Assembly: GCF_900104175.1 (NCBI RefSeq)
Contig: NZ_FNIX01000001.1
Location: 1,501,975 to 1,565,974 of the forward strand
Direction of reading: 5' to 3'
Length of the DNA: 64,000 nt
DNA from: Lentzea jiangxiensis
GTDB lineage: Bacteria; Actinomycetota; Actinomycetes; Mycobacteriales; Pseudonocardiaceae
Shown here: positions 23,563 through 31,796 of the stretch, one piece after another
Numbering within the stretch: position 1 is the first letter of the stretch
Layout of the letters: each line of letters starts with the position of its first letter
Translations under genes and position numbers: made by a program
Notes under the pieces: generated by a model
Seen by the model: the letters and a program-made list of their open reading frames with translations, nothing else
Database searches by the model: none
What the model was told of the DNA's origin: nothing

Positions 23563-24723
23563 ATGGCACGGTGGAGTCCACTTGCTTTAGTCGTCGGTGT
23601 GCTGGCGGCGGTCGGCCTGTACGGGTCGACCGCCGCTGTCGCAGCAGCCCCACTCACTGTCGCCCAGGCGATCAGCCAGCAGAACGCCTCGTCCGCGACG
23701 GTCCGCGGGTATGTCGTCGGCCAGCCCACGGCCACCACCACGGTCATACGTTCGGGTTACCCGAACGACTACGCGCTCGCGCTGGCCGACTCGGCGTCCA
23801 CGACCAGCACGTCGAACATGATCTACGTGCAGATCCCGTCGGTGTTCCGCGCCTCGTGGGGCCTGCGCACCAACCCGTCCCTGCTGGGCAGGCAGATCGA
23901 CGTGACCGGCACGCTGAGCGCGTACTTCTCGCACGCCGGCCTGACCTCCTCGACGGCGTTCGCGTTCGCCAGCACGACCACCCCGCCGACCAGCACCACC
24001 ACGCCGCCGACGACGACCACCACGGGGTCCTCGGCCTGCGAGGCCTACTACACCGCGGCCTGCGGCAAGTCCGGCGCGGCGCTCAAGTCGGCGTTGAACT
24101 CGATCATCCGCAACCAGACCAAGCTCAGCTACGACCAGGTCTGGGACGCGCTGAAGGTCACCGACCAGGACCCGGCCAACGCGAACAACGTGATCCTGCT
24201 CTACAGCGGCCGTTCGCAGGCGAAGTCCACCAACGGCGGCAACGCCGACGACTGGAACCGCGAGCACGTCTGGGCGAAGTCGCACGGTGACTTCGGCACC
24301 GCCACCGGTCCCGGCACGGACATCCACCACCTGCGGCCGGAGGACGTGTCCGTCAACGCCGCCCGCGGCAACCTCGACTTCGACATCGGCGGGTCCGCGG
24401 TCAGCGAGGCCCCCGGCAGCTACGCCGACGGCGACTCGTTCGAGCCGCGCAACGCCGTGAAGGGCGACGTCGCGCGCATGATCTTCTACATGGCCGTGCG
24501 CTACGAGGGCAACGACGGCTACGTGAACCTGGAGATGAACAACTCCGTCTCCAACGGCACGGCGCCGTACATGGGCAAGCTCTCGGTGCTGAAGCAGTGG
24601 AGCCAGCAGGACCCGCCGGACGCGTTCGAGAAGCGGCGCAACCAGGTCATCCACGACAGCTACCAGCGCAACCGCAACCCGTTCATCGACCACCCGGAGT
24701 GGGTGGCCTCTATCTGGCCGTGA
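23563..24723 (+). CDS. Secreted endonuclease I-family nuclease with N-terminal OB-like domain
   Basis: Extracellular nuclease of 386 residues. A signal peptide (LALVVGVLAAVGLYGSTAAV, cleavage after AVAAA near residue 30) is followed by a DUF6359-like OB domain (TVRGYVVGQPTATTTV, IDVTGTLSAYFSHAGLTSST), a Thr/Pro linker, and the endonuclease I catalytic domain. The latter shows the active-site stretch DDWNREHVWAKSHGDFG with catalytic His, then TDIHHLRPEDVSVNAARGN (metal-binding His/Asn) and FYMAVRYEGNDGY. A Pho box upstream suggests it releases phosphate from environmental DNA. It converges on the NUDIX gene with a 14-base overlap. Confidence 0.9.
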   Translation: MARWSPLALVVGVLAAVGLYGSTAAVAAAPLTVAQAISQQNASSATVRGYVVGQPTATTTVIRSGYPNDYALALADSASTTSTSNMIYVQIPSVFRASWGLRTNPSLLGRQIDVTGTLSAYFSHAGLTSSTAFAFASTTTPPTSTTTPPTTTTTGSSACEAYYTAACGKSGAALKSALNSIIRNQTKLSYDQVWDALKVTDQDPANANNVILLYSGRSQAKSTNGGNADDWNREHVWAKSHGDFGTATGPGTDIHHLRPEDVSVNAARGNLDFDIGGSAVSEAPGSYADGDSFEPRNAVKGDVARMIFYMAVRYEGNDGYVNLEMNNSVSNGTAPYMGKLSVLKQWSQQDPPDAFEKRRNQVIHDSYQRNRNPFIDHPEWVASIWP

Positions 24724-25156
24724 GTCGTTCGAGGAAGGGGCGTTGCGCGGAGACGATCTTCGCGCTCGCCTCCTCCACGCCGAACCACTGCACGCGGTCG
24801 ACCTCGGGGAAGGTCTTCTGCTGTCCCGACTTCGGCGGCCACTCCATCTCGAACGTGCCGGGGGTGACGGCGTCGGGGTCGAGGTCGCCCTCGAGCGCCC
24901 ACACCGTGATGACCTTGCCGGACCCCTTGGCCTCGCCGAGCGGGATCAGCTCGCCGTCCGGCACCGGCAACCCGAGCTCCTCCGCGAACTCGCGCCGCGC
25001 GGCCTGTTCGGGCGTCTCGTCGTCGGCGTACTCGCCCTTCGGCACGGACCACGCCCCGGCGTCCTTGCGGGCCCAGAACGGGCCGCCCATGTGCCCCAGC
25101 AGCACCTCCAGCTGGGGAGTTCGTCTGAAGAGCAGGATTCCGGCCGACCGTTTCAT
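24710..25156 (-). CDS. NUDIX hydrolase
   Basis: A 148-residue NUDIX protein hydrolysing a nucleoside-diphosphate-linked substrate. It begins MKRSAGILLFRRTPQLEVLL and carries the full Nudix box GEYADDETPEQAARREFAEE followed by LG, from about residue 43, with all Gly and Glu ligands. The segment between (PFWARKDAGAWSVPKG) is typical of the group acting on diadenosine or other bulky pyrophosphates. The ATG is only 10 bp from the divergent DNA polymerase IV ATG, so both promoters overlap each other's coding start. Confidence 0.88.
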   Translation of the reverse strand: MKRSAGILLFRRTPQLEVLLGHMGGPFWARKDAGAWSVPKGEYADDETPEQAARREFAEELGLPVPDGELIPLGEAKGSGKVITVWALEGDLDPDAVTPGTFEMEWPPKSGQQKTFPEVDRVQWFGVEEASAKIVSAQRPFLERLTAR

Positions 25157-25166
25157 ACTGTCCAGC

Positions 25167-26228
25167 ATGGCGGACTGGGTCCTGCACGTGGACCTCGACC
25201 AGTTCATCGCGGCGGTCGAGGTGTTGCGCGATCCGTCGTTGCGCGGCAAGCCGGTGGTCGTCGGCGGCAACGGTGACCCGACCGAGCGCGCGGTCGTGGC
25301 CACCGCCTCCTACGAGGCGCGCGCGTTCGGCGTGCACTCCGGCCTGCCGTTGCGGACGGCGTTCAAGAAGCTGCCGGACGCCGTGTTCCTGCCCGCCGAC
25401 CACGCCCTGTACGAGGCCGCGTCGGCGGAGGTGATGGCCGTGCTGCGGTCGTTCCCGGTCGTCGTCGAGGTGGTGGGGTGGGACGAGGCGTTCGTCGGCG
25501 CCTCGGTCGACGACCCCGCCGACCTGGCCCGGTCGCTGCAGGCGGCCGTGCTGGAGTCGACCGGCCTGCACTGCTCGGTCGGCATCGGCGACAACAAGCT
25601 GCGCGCCAAGATCGCGACCGAGTTCGGCAAGCCCGCGGGTGTGTACCGGCTGACCCGCGAGAACTGGGCCGGGGTGATGGGGCACCGGCCGACGTCCGCG
25701 CTGTGGGGGATCGGCGCGAAGACCGAGCGCAAGCTGGCCGGACTGGGGCTGGTCACGGTGTCGGACCTGGCCGCCGCGTCGCCGGACGTGCTGGCTTCCC
25801 GCTTCGGCCCGCGGATGGGGCCCTACTACCGGACCGTCGCCCTGGGTGCGGGCGACACGGTGGTGAGCGCGACGCCGTGGGTCGCGAAGTCGCGTTCGCA
25901 CGAGAAGACGTTCCAGCAGGACCTCAGCTCGTTGGACGACATCCGGCGCGAGGTCGTGGCGCTGGCCCACCAGGTGGCGGCCGAGGTGGTCGCCGAGGGA
26001 CGCCCGGCCGTGCGCGTGGGCGTGAAGGTGCGGTTCGTGCCGTTCTTCACGAAGGTGCGCCTGATGAAGCTGCCGGCGCCGACATCCTCCGCGGACGAGT
26101 TGGCCGCCGCCGCTCTGGCCGTGCTGGACCGCTTCGAACACGGCCGCGCCGTTCGTCTTTTGGGTGTGCGCGCGGAATTCTCCGACGATGATGTCGAACC
26201 GAATCCTTCTCCTTCGACGTATCAGTAA
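25167..26228 (+). CDS. dinB: DNA polymerase IV (Y-family translesion polymerase)
   Basis: Error-prone polymerase of 353 residues. The catalytic palm shows WVLHVDLDQFIAAVEVLRDP (first carboxylates near residues 9-11), ATASYEARAFGVHSGLPL and the SIGDNKL-type stretch SVGIGDNKLRAKIATEFGKP; helix-hairpin-helix and little-finger parts follow. Where family members have SxDE, this one reads GWDEAFVGA, so the motif is present. A TACTGT -10 ends 5 bases before the ATG, giving a leaderless transcript. The C-terminal beta-clamp motif is not obvious. No LexA box was found in front. Confidence 0.9.
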   Translation: MADWVLHVDLDQFIAAVEVLRDPSLRGKPVVVGGNGDPTERAVVATASYEARAFGVHSGLPLRTAFKKLPDAVFLPADHALYEAASAEVMAVLRSFPVVVEVVGWDEAFVGASVDDPADLARSLQAAVLESTGLHCSVGIGDNKLRAKIATEFGKPAGVYRLTRENWAGVMGHRPTSALWGIGAKTERKLAGLGLVTVSDLAAASPDVLASRFGPRMGPYYRTVALGAGDTVVSATPWVAKSRSHEKTFQQDLSSLDDIRREVVALAHQVAAEVVAEGRPAVRVGVKVRFVPFFTKVRLMKLPAPTSSADELAAAALAVLDRFEHGRAVRLLGVRAEFSDDDVEPNPSPSTYQ

Positions 26229-26256
26229 GTAGACGTTCCACCGCTAGGAGAAGAAG

Positions 26257-26469
26257 ATGACCGCCTCATCGCTCACACATCGTGACCGCGCAGTTCTGAG
26301 AGCAGTGGCCGAGGGCCGTTGCGAGATCAACGGCAGCTGCCTGCTCGTCGACGGCCTGTGCTGCGCCGACCAGTTCGCCGGCCTGCGCCTGACCACCGCG
26401 GGCCTGATCAGCGCCCGTCCGGGCCCCGCGGCGCTCACCACGGCGGGCTACGAGGTGCTCGCCGCCTGA
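26257..26469 (+). CDS. Small conserved-looking protein, 70 aa
   Basis: The ATG follows CTAGGAGAAGAAG, a strong ribosome site 28 bases after dinB. The product starts MTASSLTHRDRAVLRAVAEG, suggesting a winged-helix-like bundle, and has four Cys in GRCEINGSCLLVDGLCCADQ that might bind metal or form disulfides. It ends LTTAGYEVLAA and overlaps the converging methyltransferase gene by 22 bases. I recognise no family; co-transcription with dinB is possible. Confidence 0.6.
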   Translation: MTASSLTHRDRAVLRAVAEGRCEINGSCLLVDGLCCADQFAGLRLTTAGLISARPGPAALTTAGYEVLAA

Positions 26470-27167
26470 CCTTTGCGGAAGAGCGACATCAGGTACTTGT
26501 TCGAGAACCGATAGCCGTCCGGGGTTCGGTGCGGTTCAGCGGCGGCCTTGATCTTCTCCGCGACTTCTTCCTCGCCCTCGCGCTCGATGATGCGCTGGTA
26601 ACTGCCCACGCTCAGGAAGCTGCGCAACATCGTGGCTTCGTCGGGGTGTTCCAGAGGAATGTCGATCGTGAGTTCCTCCTGCGGTTGCGGCAGCCTCGGC
26701 ATCCTCCGGCCGCCAGCTCCCCGCACGGCCCGCCCGACGACCAGCAGGTCGCTCGGCAGGTCCGGGTGCCAGCCGCAGACCACCACGAAGTCCTTGCTGA
26801 CCCTGACCGCCTCCTCGAACGCCTCATCGGGGTCGTCCGCGAAGAACAGCGCGTTGAACGCCGTCACGACGTCGAACGTGCCGTCCGGCCACGGCAGCTT
26901 TCCCAGCGGCAGCTCGAGGAACTCGGCGGTGCTCGCCCGCCTCGCCACGGCCAGCATGGCCGGCGAGAGGTCGATCCCGGTCGCCTCGGCCCCCGCCTCG
27001 GTCGCGGCGGCGCAGAACTCACCGCTGCCGCACGCCAGGTCGAGCACCCTGGTACCCGTGGTGATGCCGGTGCGTTCGATCGCGGCCTTCCAGGCGGGCA
27101 TCGACATCGTCGCGCCGAGCGCAGCCCGTTGAGCGGCTCGGCGCCCCCACAGCTCACCCTCATCCAT
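26448..27167 (-). CDS. SAM-dependent methyltransferase (class I)
   Basis: A 239-residue class I methyltransferase. Motif I reads TRVLDLACGSGEFCAAATEA (about residues 37-56), then GIDLSPAMLAVARR, the post-I acidic position, and FDVVTAFNALFFADDPDEAF. The C-terminal half has an alpha-beta cap ending RFSNKYLMSLFRKG. Substrate unknown; related proteins act on small molecules. ATG at 27167 is favoured because a TAGGGT -10 lies 7 bases ahead. It overlaps the small gene at its 3' end. Confidence 0.87.
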   Translation of the reverse strand: MDEGELWGRRAAQRAALGATMSMPAWKAAIERTGITTGTRVLDLACGSGEFCAAATEAGAEATGIDLSPAMLAVARRASTAEFLELPLGKLPWPDGTFDVVTAFNALFFADDPDEAFEEAVRVSKDFVVVCGWHPDLPSDLLVVGRAVRGAGGRRMPRLPQPQEELTIDIPLEHPDEATMLRSFLSVGSYQRIIEREGEEEVAEKIKAAAEPHRTPDGYRFSNKYLMSLFRKGQAASTS

Positions 27168-27211
27168 GATCCCGACCCTAGCCGGGTAATCCACTGGCCC
27201 GAGTGCGGATC

Positions 27212-28048
27212 ATGGTGACCATGAGTGCCTTGACGCGAGTGCTGCGATCGTTGGGCGGCGAGGAAGCGCTGTCCCGGCTGGCCGCGCTACCGGGAAGCGA
27301 CCTCACGACGTTGCTCCTCGCTCTGATGCAACGCCGTGCGCGCGCGTTGTCCGGCCCGGATGTGCTGCGCCAGTACTGTTCCGACCGCTTCGTCGCACCC
27401 GCAGAGGTCCCGTTCGCCGTGCTGCGTGCCGCCGAGGACCGCCTCCTGGCCGCCCTGCCTCCGTCGTTCTCCGTGCTGGGCCTGGCTCCGGTCGCACCGC
27501 TGGGTGCCTGCTCGGCCGTCGCGCTGATGGACCAGAACAACGTCGTGTCGACCGTGCGCGGCACCGAGGTGGCAGCCGACCCGACCAACGCGCTCGCCCT
27601 GGAAGCCGCGCTGCGCCGCCGATCCCGCCCCGACGACGTGCGGCTCGCCGCCGTGCAGCGCGTGGTGCGCGCGCAGTTGTTCGACGGAGCCGGGAGGTTC
27701 GCGCACTTCACGTTGTTCGCTGCTGTGTCCGCCGGTCGTGACCGGGGCTCCCTCGCCTTCGAGCGCGAGCACTTCGCTGAGCACGTGGCGTTCCTGCGCG
27801 AGGCATGTGGTGACGTCGAGGTGCGCGTGACGGTGCTGGACCCCCGGTTCGAGGTGCTGCGCGGTGATCTGCCGGCTGATCCTTCGCGGCGGACCGGGTA
27901 CTACAAGGGCATGTGCTTCAAGGTGTTCCGCGACGGGGTGGAGATCGGTGACGGTGGCTTCGTCGACTGGACCGCGCGGTTGACGGGCAACCGCAAGGAG
28001 CGCCTGCTGATCAGCGGTGTGGGCGTCGACCGCTTCGCCACGCTCTGA
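27212..28048 (+). CDS. Conserved hypothetical protein, possibly class II synthetase-like fold
   Basis: A 278-residue soluble protein that I cannot name. Features include a leucine-rich helical start (LTRVLRSLGGEEALSRLAAL), LAPVAPLGACSAVALMDQNN, DDVRLAAVQRVVRAQLFDGA, FAHFTLFAAVSAGRDRG and a beta-rich end DGGFVDWTARLTGNRKE. The motif order (order of an Arg loop, then a Phe-rich strand pair) recalls class II aminoacyl-tRNA synthetase cores, but this is a guess. Three starts are possible (27203 GTG, 27212 and 27221 ATG); none has a clear ribosome site. Divergent from the methyltransferase. Confidence 0.6.
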   Translation: MVTMSALTRVLRSLGGEEALSRLAALPGSDLTTLLLALMQRRARALSGPDVLRQYCSDRFVAPAEVPFAVLRAAEDRLLAALPPSFSVLGLAPVAPLGACSAVALMDQNNVVSTVRGTEVAADPTNALALEAALRRRSRPDDVRLAAVQRVVRAQLFDGAGRFAHFTLFAAVSAGRDRGSLAFEREHFAEHVAFLREACGDVEVRVTVLDPRFEVLRGDLPADPSRRTGYYKGMCFKVFRDGVEIGDGGFVDWTARLTGNRKERLLISGVGVDRFATL

Positions 28049-28150
28049 TTCCACGCCATGTCAACGAGTCCGGGTTGTTGCTGTTCTTGATTTGTCCTCT
28101 TTCCCTTGTGGTGGCGTACCTCTGGCGGCACGCAGAACCCTTGCCACGCA

Positions 28151-28234
28151 ATGATCTTCCTGCGCATGGCGGTCGAGCGCATCGCGTTCGACCGGGACTC
28201 CGCCTGCGCAAGAGCGAGCGAGGAGGTCGGCTGA
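28151..28234 (+). other. Tiny ORF (27 aa) directly upstream of the 28236 frame
   Basis: ATG at 28151 opens a 27-codon frame (MIFLRMAVERIAFDRDSACA then RASEEVG) ending TGA at 28232-28234. The next frame starts with GTG one base later, and the ribosome-site sequence GAGGAGGT lies inside this ORF's end. It could be a leader peptide or the head of a broken gene. Confidence 0.3.
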
Positions 28235-28235
28235 A

Positions 28236-28580
28236 GTGCTGCTCTCGCCCGGAGGAGTGGTGCCACTGGCTGATGGTGCTGCGTGCGCGCTTGTGCCACG
28301 CCGCTCGCAAGTACAACGACGGCAGGGAGTTCATCACCCAGGTCATCGCCGCAACGCGTACGACCACGCCGCGGCGTCCTCCTGGCGGTCCGTCGCCAAG
28401 CTCGACGCGGCCGGGGTCACCGACGTCGAGCTCACGGCCGCTGACCTCGAGGACCTGACGCCGGATCCGCGGACCCGGCACCGGGTCGTGCTCGAGTACG
28501 AGCAAGCGAGCGCACGCCGGTTCTGGCGCCGGTGCCCGCCCGGCTGGCGCTTCGCGGTGGACCGGGTGCGCTACGCGTGA
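28236..28580 (+). CDS. Hypothetical protein, possibly the tail of a degraded gene
   Basis: A 114-codon frame with GTG start preceded by AGGAGGTCGGCTGAA. Its last 75 residues look protein-like (AYDHAAASSWRSVAKLDAAG, VTDVELTAADLEDLTPDP, FWRRCPPGWRFAVDRVRYA), whereas its first 40 do not; in that stretch another frame reads HAARKYNDGREFITQVIA. The simplest reading is a gene with one or more frameshifts near 28345, but an intact short gene cannot be excluded. No family recognised. It faces the SRPBCC gene tail to tail. Confidence 0.4.
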   Translation: MLLSPGGVVPLADGAACALVPRRSQVQRRQGVHHPGHRRNAYDHAAASSWRSVAKLDAAGVTDVELTAADLEDLTPDPRTRHRVVLEYEQASARRFWRRCPPGWRFAVDRVRYA

Positions 28581-28581
28581 G

Positions 28582-29463
28582 TCAGCGCTCGGCGTAGCGC
28601 TTGGCCAGTTCCTCCTCGCGGTCGGCGGGCCACGGGCAGCGGATCTCGCCCTGCGTGGCCGCGAAGAACAGTTCCAGGTGCACGTGCCAGGCCGCGAGTG
28701 CTTCGGGGCCGTGCGCGTTCTCCTGCACGAGCGTGACCGTGGTGCCCTGCAGCGGCACGTGGTCGAACTCCCAGCGCACGACGCCCTTCGGCTCGCCGTC
28801 CTGGAGCCACTCGTACTCCAGCAAACGGGGTGCTTCGGACCTCGTGACCCCGCCCGGCGTGAGGCCGGGATGTGCGGCACGGGCCGGCACGGCGTTGTCG
28901 GTGCCTTCGGTGAGCAGGTGCCAGACGTCCTCCAGCGGCGTCCACACCAGATCTCGCGTGAAGCGGACGCCTTCGGGTTCGTCCGTGCCCTCGTCGAGGC
29001 CGAACTCCCTGACGTAGTGCTCGATGCGCGACAGCCACTCGGTCGGTGGCTCGAACTCCGTGCCGTCGGCGTGAGCGACCAGGGCGTCGAGGCAGGTGGT
29101 CCAGCCGGGTGCGTCGCGGCCGACGGTCAGCCTGTTCGTGACGACGGCGGTGAAGACCAGCAGGCAGCCCTCGTCCCGCGGCAGGATCTCGAAGCGCAGC
29201 ACGTCGGTCAGCCAGCGGAACGCGAACACCTTCGGAGGGTCCGACTCCAGCAGTTCGCCCTCGCCGCCGTCGGAGTCCACCGGGGCCTCGGCCGGGAACG
29301 TGAAGCGCATCCTCCTGCCGTCGACCTCGACCTCGGCCGGGAACCAGTGCTTCATCTCGGCCGGATCGGTGACGACCCGCCAGACCTTCTCCGGCGAGTG
29401 CCGCAGCCTGCGCTCGAAGCGCAGGACGGGCTTGCCCTCGATCATCCGCAGTTCGGCGTCCAC
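28582..29463 (-). CDS. Two-domain SRPBCC (AHSA1-type) protein
   Basis: A 293-residue protein made of two START/Bet v1-like domains of the AHSA1 type. Domain one starts PVLRFERRLRHSPEKVWRVV with DPAEMKHWFPAEVEVD; domain two starts GVRFTRDLVWTPLEDVWHLL and ends AAWHVHLELFFAATQGE. Such proteins bind hydrophobic ligands; no eukaryotic Hsp90 activation is implied. It starts 3 bases after the ArsR gene stop, forming the common ArsR-AHSA1 operon. Confidence 0.87.
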   Translation of the reverse strand: MDAELRMIEGKPVLRFERRLRHSPEKVWRVVTDPAEMKHWFPAEVEVDGRRMRFTFPAEAPVDSDGGEGELLESDPPKVFAFRWLTDVLRFEILPRDEGCLLVFTAVVTNRLTVGRDAPGWTTCLDALVAHADGTEFEPPTEWLSRIEHYVREFGLDEGTDEPEGVRFTRDLVWTPLEDVWHLLTEGTDNAVPARAAHPGLTPGGVTRSEAPRLLEYEWLQDGEPKGVVRWEFDHVPLQGTTVTLVQENAHGPEALAAWHVHLELFFAATQGEIRCPWPADREEELAKRYAER

Positions 29464-29466
29464 GGG

Positions 29467-29778
29467 TCAGTCCCCTTCGATCTCGTCGAGTCGTCGTTCC
29501 AGTGCGTCGAGGCTCGTCTCCCACATCCGCCGGTACGGCGCGAGCCAGGCGTCGATCTCCGCCAGCGGACCGGGGGACACCCGGTACCAGCGCTTCTGGG
29601 CGTCGGTGCGCACCTCGACCAAACCGGCCTCGCGCAGCACCTTGAGGTGCTTCGAGACGGTCGGCTGGGCGAGCGTCAGCCTGTCGACGAGGTCGCCGAC
29701 CGGCTGCTCGCGTTCCCGCAGCAGGTCGAGGATCTCCCGGCGACTCGGATCCGCCAGCACGGCGAACGTAGATGCCAT
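29467..29778 (-). CDS. ArsR-family transcriptional regulator
   Basis: A 103-residue winged-helix repressor. The fold is clear in FAVLADPSRREILDLLRERE, PVGDLVDRLTLAQPTVSKHL (recognition helix), KVLREAGLVEVRTDAQKRWY and a C-terminal dimer helix. No metal-binding Cys pairs are present, so it belongs to the metal-independent group that accompanies AHSA1 genes. Two TATATT hexamers at about 29787-29808 on its strand serve as likely -10/operator sequence close to the ATG. It probably autoregulates the two-gene operon. Confidence 0.9.
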   Translation of the reverse strand: MASTFAVLADPSRREILDLLREREQPVGDLVDRLTLAQPTVSKHLKVLREAGLVEVRTDAQKRWYRVSPGPLAEIDAWLAPYRRMWETSLDALERRLDEIEGD

Positions 29779-29814
29779 GCCAGCAATATAGCCCAGTCGG
29801 AATATAAGGTCCAG

Positions 29815-30057
29815 TCAGTCCGCGAGGCGGATCGCCACCTCCGTGGTCCACTTGGCCGGATCGGGCTCTACCGCGGGGTCGGTGAAGTACGTCTCGAGGC
29901 GTGCGCCCCACCTGTCGCCCTCACGGTCGAACCGGACGGCGTGGGCGAGGAGCTCGTCCGTGACGGCGGCCAAGCCGTCGGGACCGCCCTCGTGCAGCGC
30001 GGTCAGGTACTGGCCCGCGGGAAGCGTCGCCGTGAACACCTCACCGTCGCCGGCGAC
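29815..30057 (-). pseudogene. C-terminal part of a GyrI-like (effector-binding) protein
   Basis: The minus frame holds GDGEVFTATLPAGQYLTALH, VTDELLAHAVRFDREGDRW and GARLETYFTDPAVEPDPAKW, the second half of a GyrI-like small-molecule-binding domain, ending at 29815. The first half is absent: at about 30050 the sequence becomes the plus-strand aminotransferase. So the gene is truncated at its 5' side by a deletion. Confidence 0.75.
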
Positions 30058-30783
30058 CGTGGCCTCGACCCCGCCTCGTTGCGCGAGGTCGTGGCCGAGG
30101 AGAAGCCGGGACTGCTGTACCTCGTGCCGACGTTCGCGAACCCGACCGGCCGCACGCTCTCGGCCGCGCGCCGGGCCGAGATAGCGGAGATCGCCGCCGA
30201 GAACTCGTTGTGGGTGGTAGAGGACGACCCCTACGGCGAGCTCCGCTACCGGGGCTCCGCCGTGGCCCCGCTGGCGTCGATCAGCGACAGGACCGTCTAC
30301 CTGGGCAGCTTCTCGAAGATCGGTGCCCCCGGGATGCGGCTGGGATGGCTCCGCGCTCCCGCGGACCTGCTGCGGACGTTGGTGGTCGTGAAGCAGGCCG
30401 CCGACCTGCACACGTCCACAGTGGACCAGGCGGCCGCGGCGTCCTACCTGGCGCACACCGATCTCGATGCCCACATCGCCCGCTTGTGCGTGGAGTACGG
30501 TGCACGCCGTGACGCGATGGTCGCCGCGTTGCCTTCCGCCGTTCCTGACGGCACCACGTGGAGCGATCCGGACGGTGGCATGTTCGTCTGGCTGAGGCTG
30601 CCAGGTGACGTCGACAGCGCCGTATTGCTCCAGAAGGCGTTGAAGCACGACGTCGCTTTCGTGCCGGGAGCGCCTTTCTTCGCCACCACGCCGGACCACG
30701 CGACGTTCCGGATGTCCTTCACCAGCAACACCCCGGAGGAGATCCGCGAAGGCATGGCGCGGCTGGCGGAGGTGCTGCGCTGA
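30046..30783 (+). pseudogene. C-terminal two thirds of a class I/II aminotransferase (LysN/MocR-type)
   Basis: From GLDPASLREVVAEEKPGLLY onward the frame is a good fold-type I aminotransferase: YLVPTFANPTGRTLS (Asn and Pro of the cofactor pocket), VVEDDPYGELRYRG (Asp, Tyr), GSFSKIGAPGMRLGW (Schiff-base Lys) and the final FRMSFTSNTPEEI (Arg for the carboxylate). The first ~150 residues, with the N-terminal dimer arm and first cofactor loop, are absent, and the frame further upstream is the reverse of the GyrI remnant. No plausible start is present, so I call it a pseudogene. Confidence 0.78.
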
Positions 30784-30846
30784 GTTGCCGCCGGGACCGT
30801 CAGGCCCACGGCCCGACGCCGGCGACGCGGTCGACGCCGATCCGCG

Positions 30847-31542
30847 TCACGCGAACAGTTCGAGCGCGTGCTGGTGGTGCTCACAGCGGCCGCCACCGGT
30901 CGCGATGGTGCAGGGCGTGCCCTTCTTCGTGAGGGCACCACACTGCAACGCCGGGTCGTGGATGTGGCACAGGCCGTTCGCACCCGCGGTGATCGGGCAC
31001 GGCGTGCCCTTCTTCGTCGGCGTGCCGCACCGTTCGCCGCTCAGTTCGCGCGGCTGCTTCGGCTTGGTCGCCTTCTTCGGTTTCGACTGGGGCTGCTTGA
31101 CTTCGCGACCCGTCACCTCCTCCACGCCGCGCACGGCCAGGCGGTCGGCGCGTTCGTTCTCGGGGTGACCCGCGTGTCCCTTGACCCAGTGCCACTCGAC
31201 GTCGTGCCTGTTCGCGGCTTCTTCCAGGCGGCGCCACAGGTCGGCGTTCTTGACCGGCTCCCGGGCCTTCGTGAGCCAGCCGTTCGCCTTCCAGCCGTGC
31301 ACCCAGGAGGTGATGCCGTTCCGGACGTACGTGCTGTCCGTATAGAGCTTCACGGTGGACACGCGCGTAAGGCTCTCCAACGCCATGATGGGCGCCATCA
31401 GTTCCATGCGGTTGTTCGTCGTCGGGCCGATGTCACCGCCGTACATGTCCTTCTCGTGCGCGCCGTAGCGCAACACGGCACCCCAGCCACCCGGACCGGG
31501 GTTGGGGCTGCACGCACCGTCGGTGTAGATCTCGACCTCCAT
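30847..31542 (-). CDS. rnhA: Ribonuclease HI with two C-terminal Cys/His modules
   Basis: Removes RNA from RNA:DNA hybrids. Of 231 residues, the first 145 are a complete type 1 RNase [21 protein letters not shown] (Asp 7), [16 protein letters not shown] (Glu), [13 protein letters not shown] (Asp) and [19 protein letters not shown] (His, Asp). A basic linker is followed by two copies of a Cys-rich module, [14 protein letters not shown]...CHIH and [14 protein letters not shown]...CEHH, which look like small zinc-binding units. The extension is not part of standard RNase HI and may target nucleic acid. ATG at 31542 gives the canonical family start. Confidence 0.92.
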   Translation of the reverse strand: MEVEIYTDGACSPNPGPGGWGAVLRYGAHEKDMYGGDIGPTTNNRMELMAPIMALESLTRVSTVKLYTDSTYVRNGITSWVHGWKANGWLTKAREPVKNADLWRRLEEAANRHDVEWHWVKGHAGHPENERADRLAVRGVEEVTGREVKQPQSKPKKATKPKQPRELSGERCGTPTKKGTPCPITAGANGLCHIHDPALQCGALTKKGTPCTIATGGGRCEHHQHALELFA

Positions 31543-31796
31543 GCGGCATGAGGCTACCGACGCGGTCCGGCTGTCCTTCGGCGGCGGTTGCCCTCGACGT
31601 CGTGCCCGTGCAGGAGTACGCGAACGCCGGCGGCGATGTCCTCGTCGTCTGGACGTGACCCCGCTGTTGCCGGGGTCGCCGGTCATCGTGAACACCATGA
31701 GGTGCACGCGGCTCGCCGCGGGTCCTGGAACCCGAGCGCCTCGAGCCACGACGCCAGCTCCGCCGCACGACGAACTGGTGGCGTGGGCCTCGGCGC

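Noticed and set aside
23971..24025. Thr/Pro-coding ACC repeats in the endonuclease linker as a mobile or phase-variable repeat
   Set aside because: Ordinary degenerate linker codons with imperfect units; no exact tandem unit as in the YezG-like gene.
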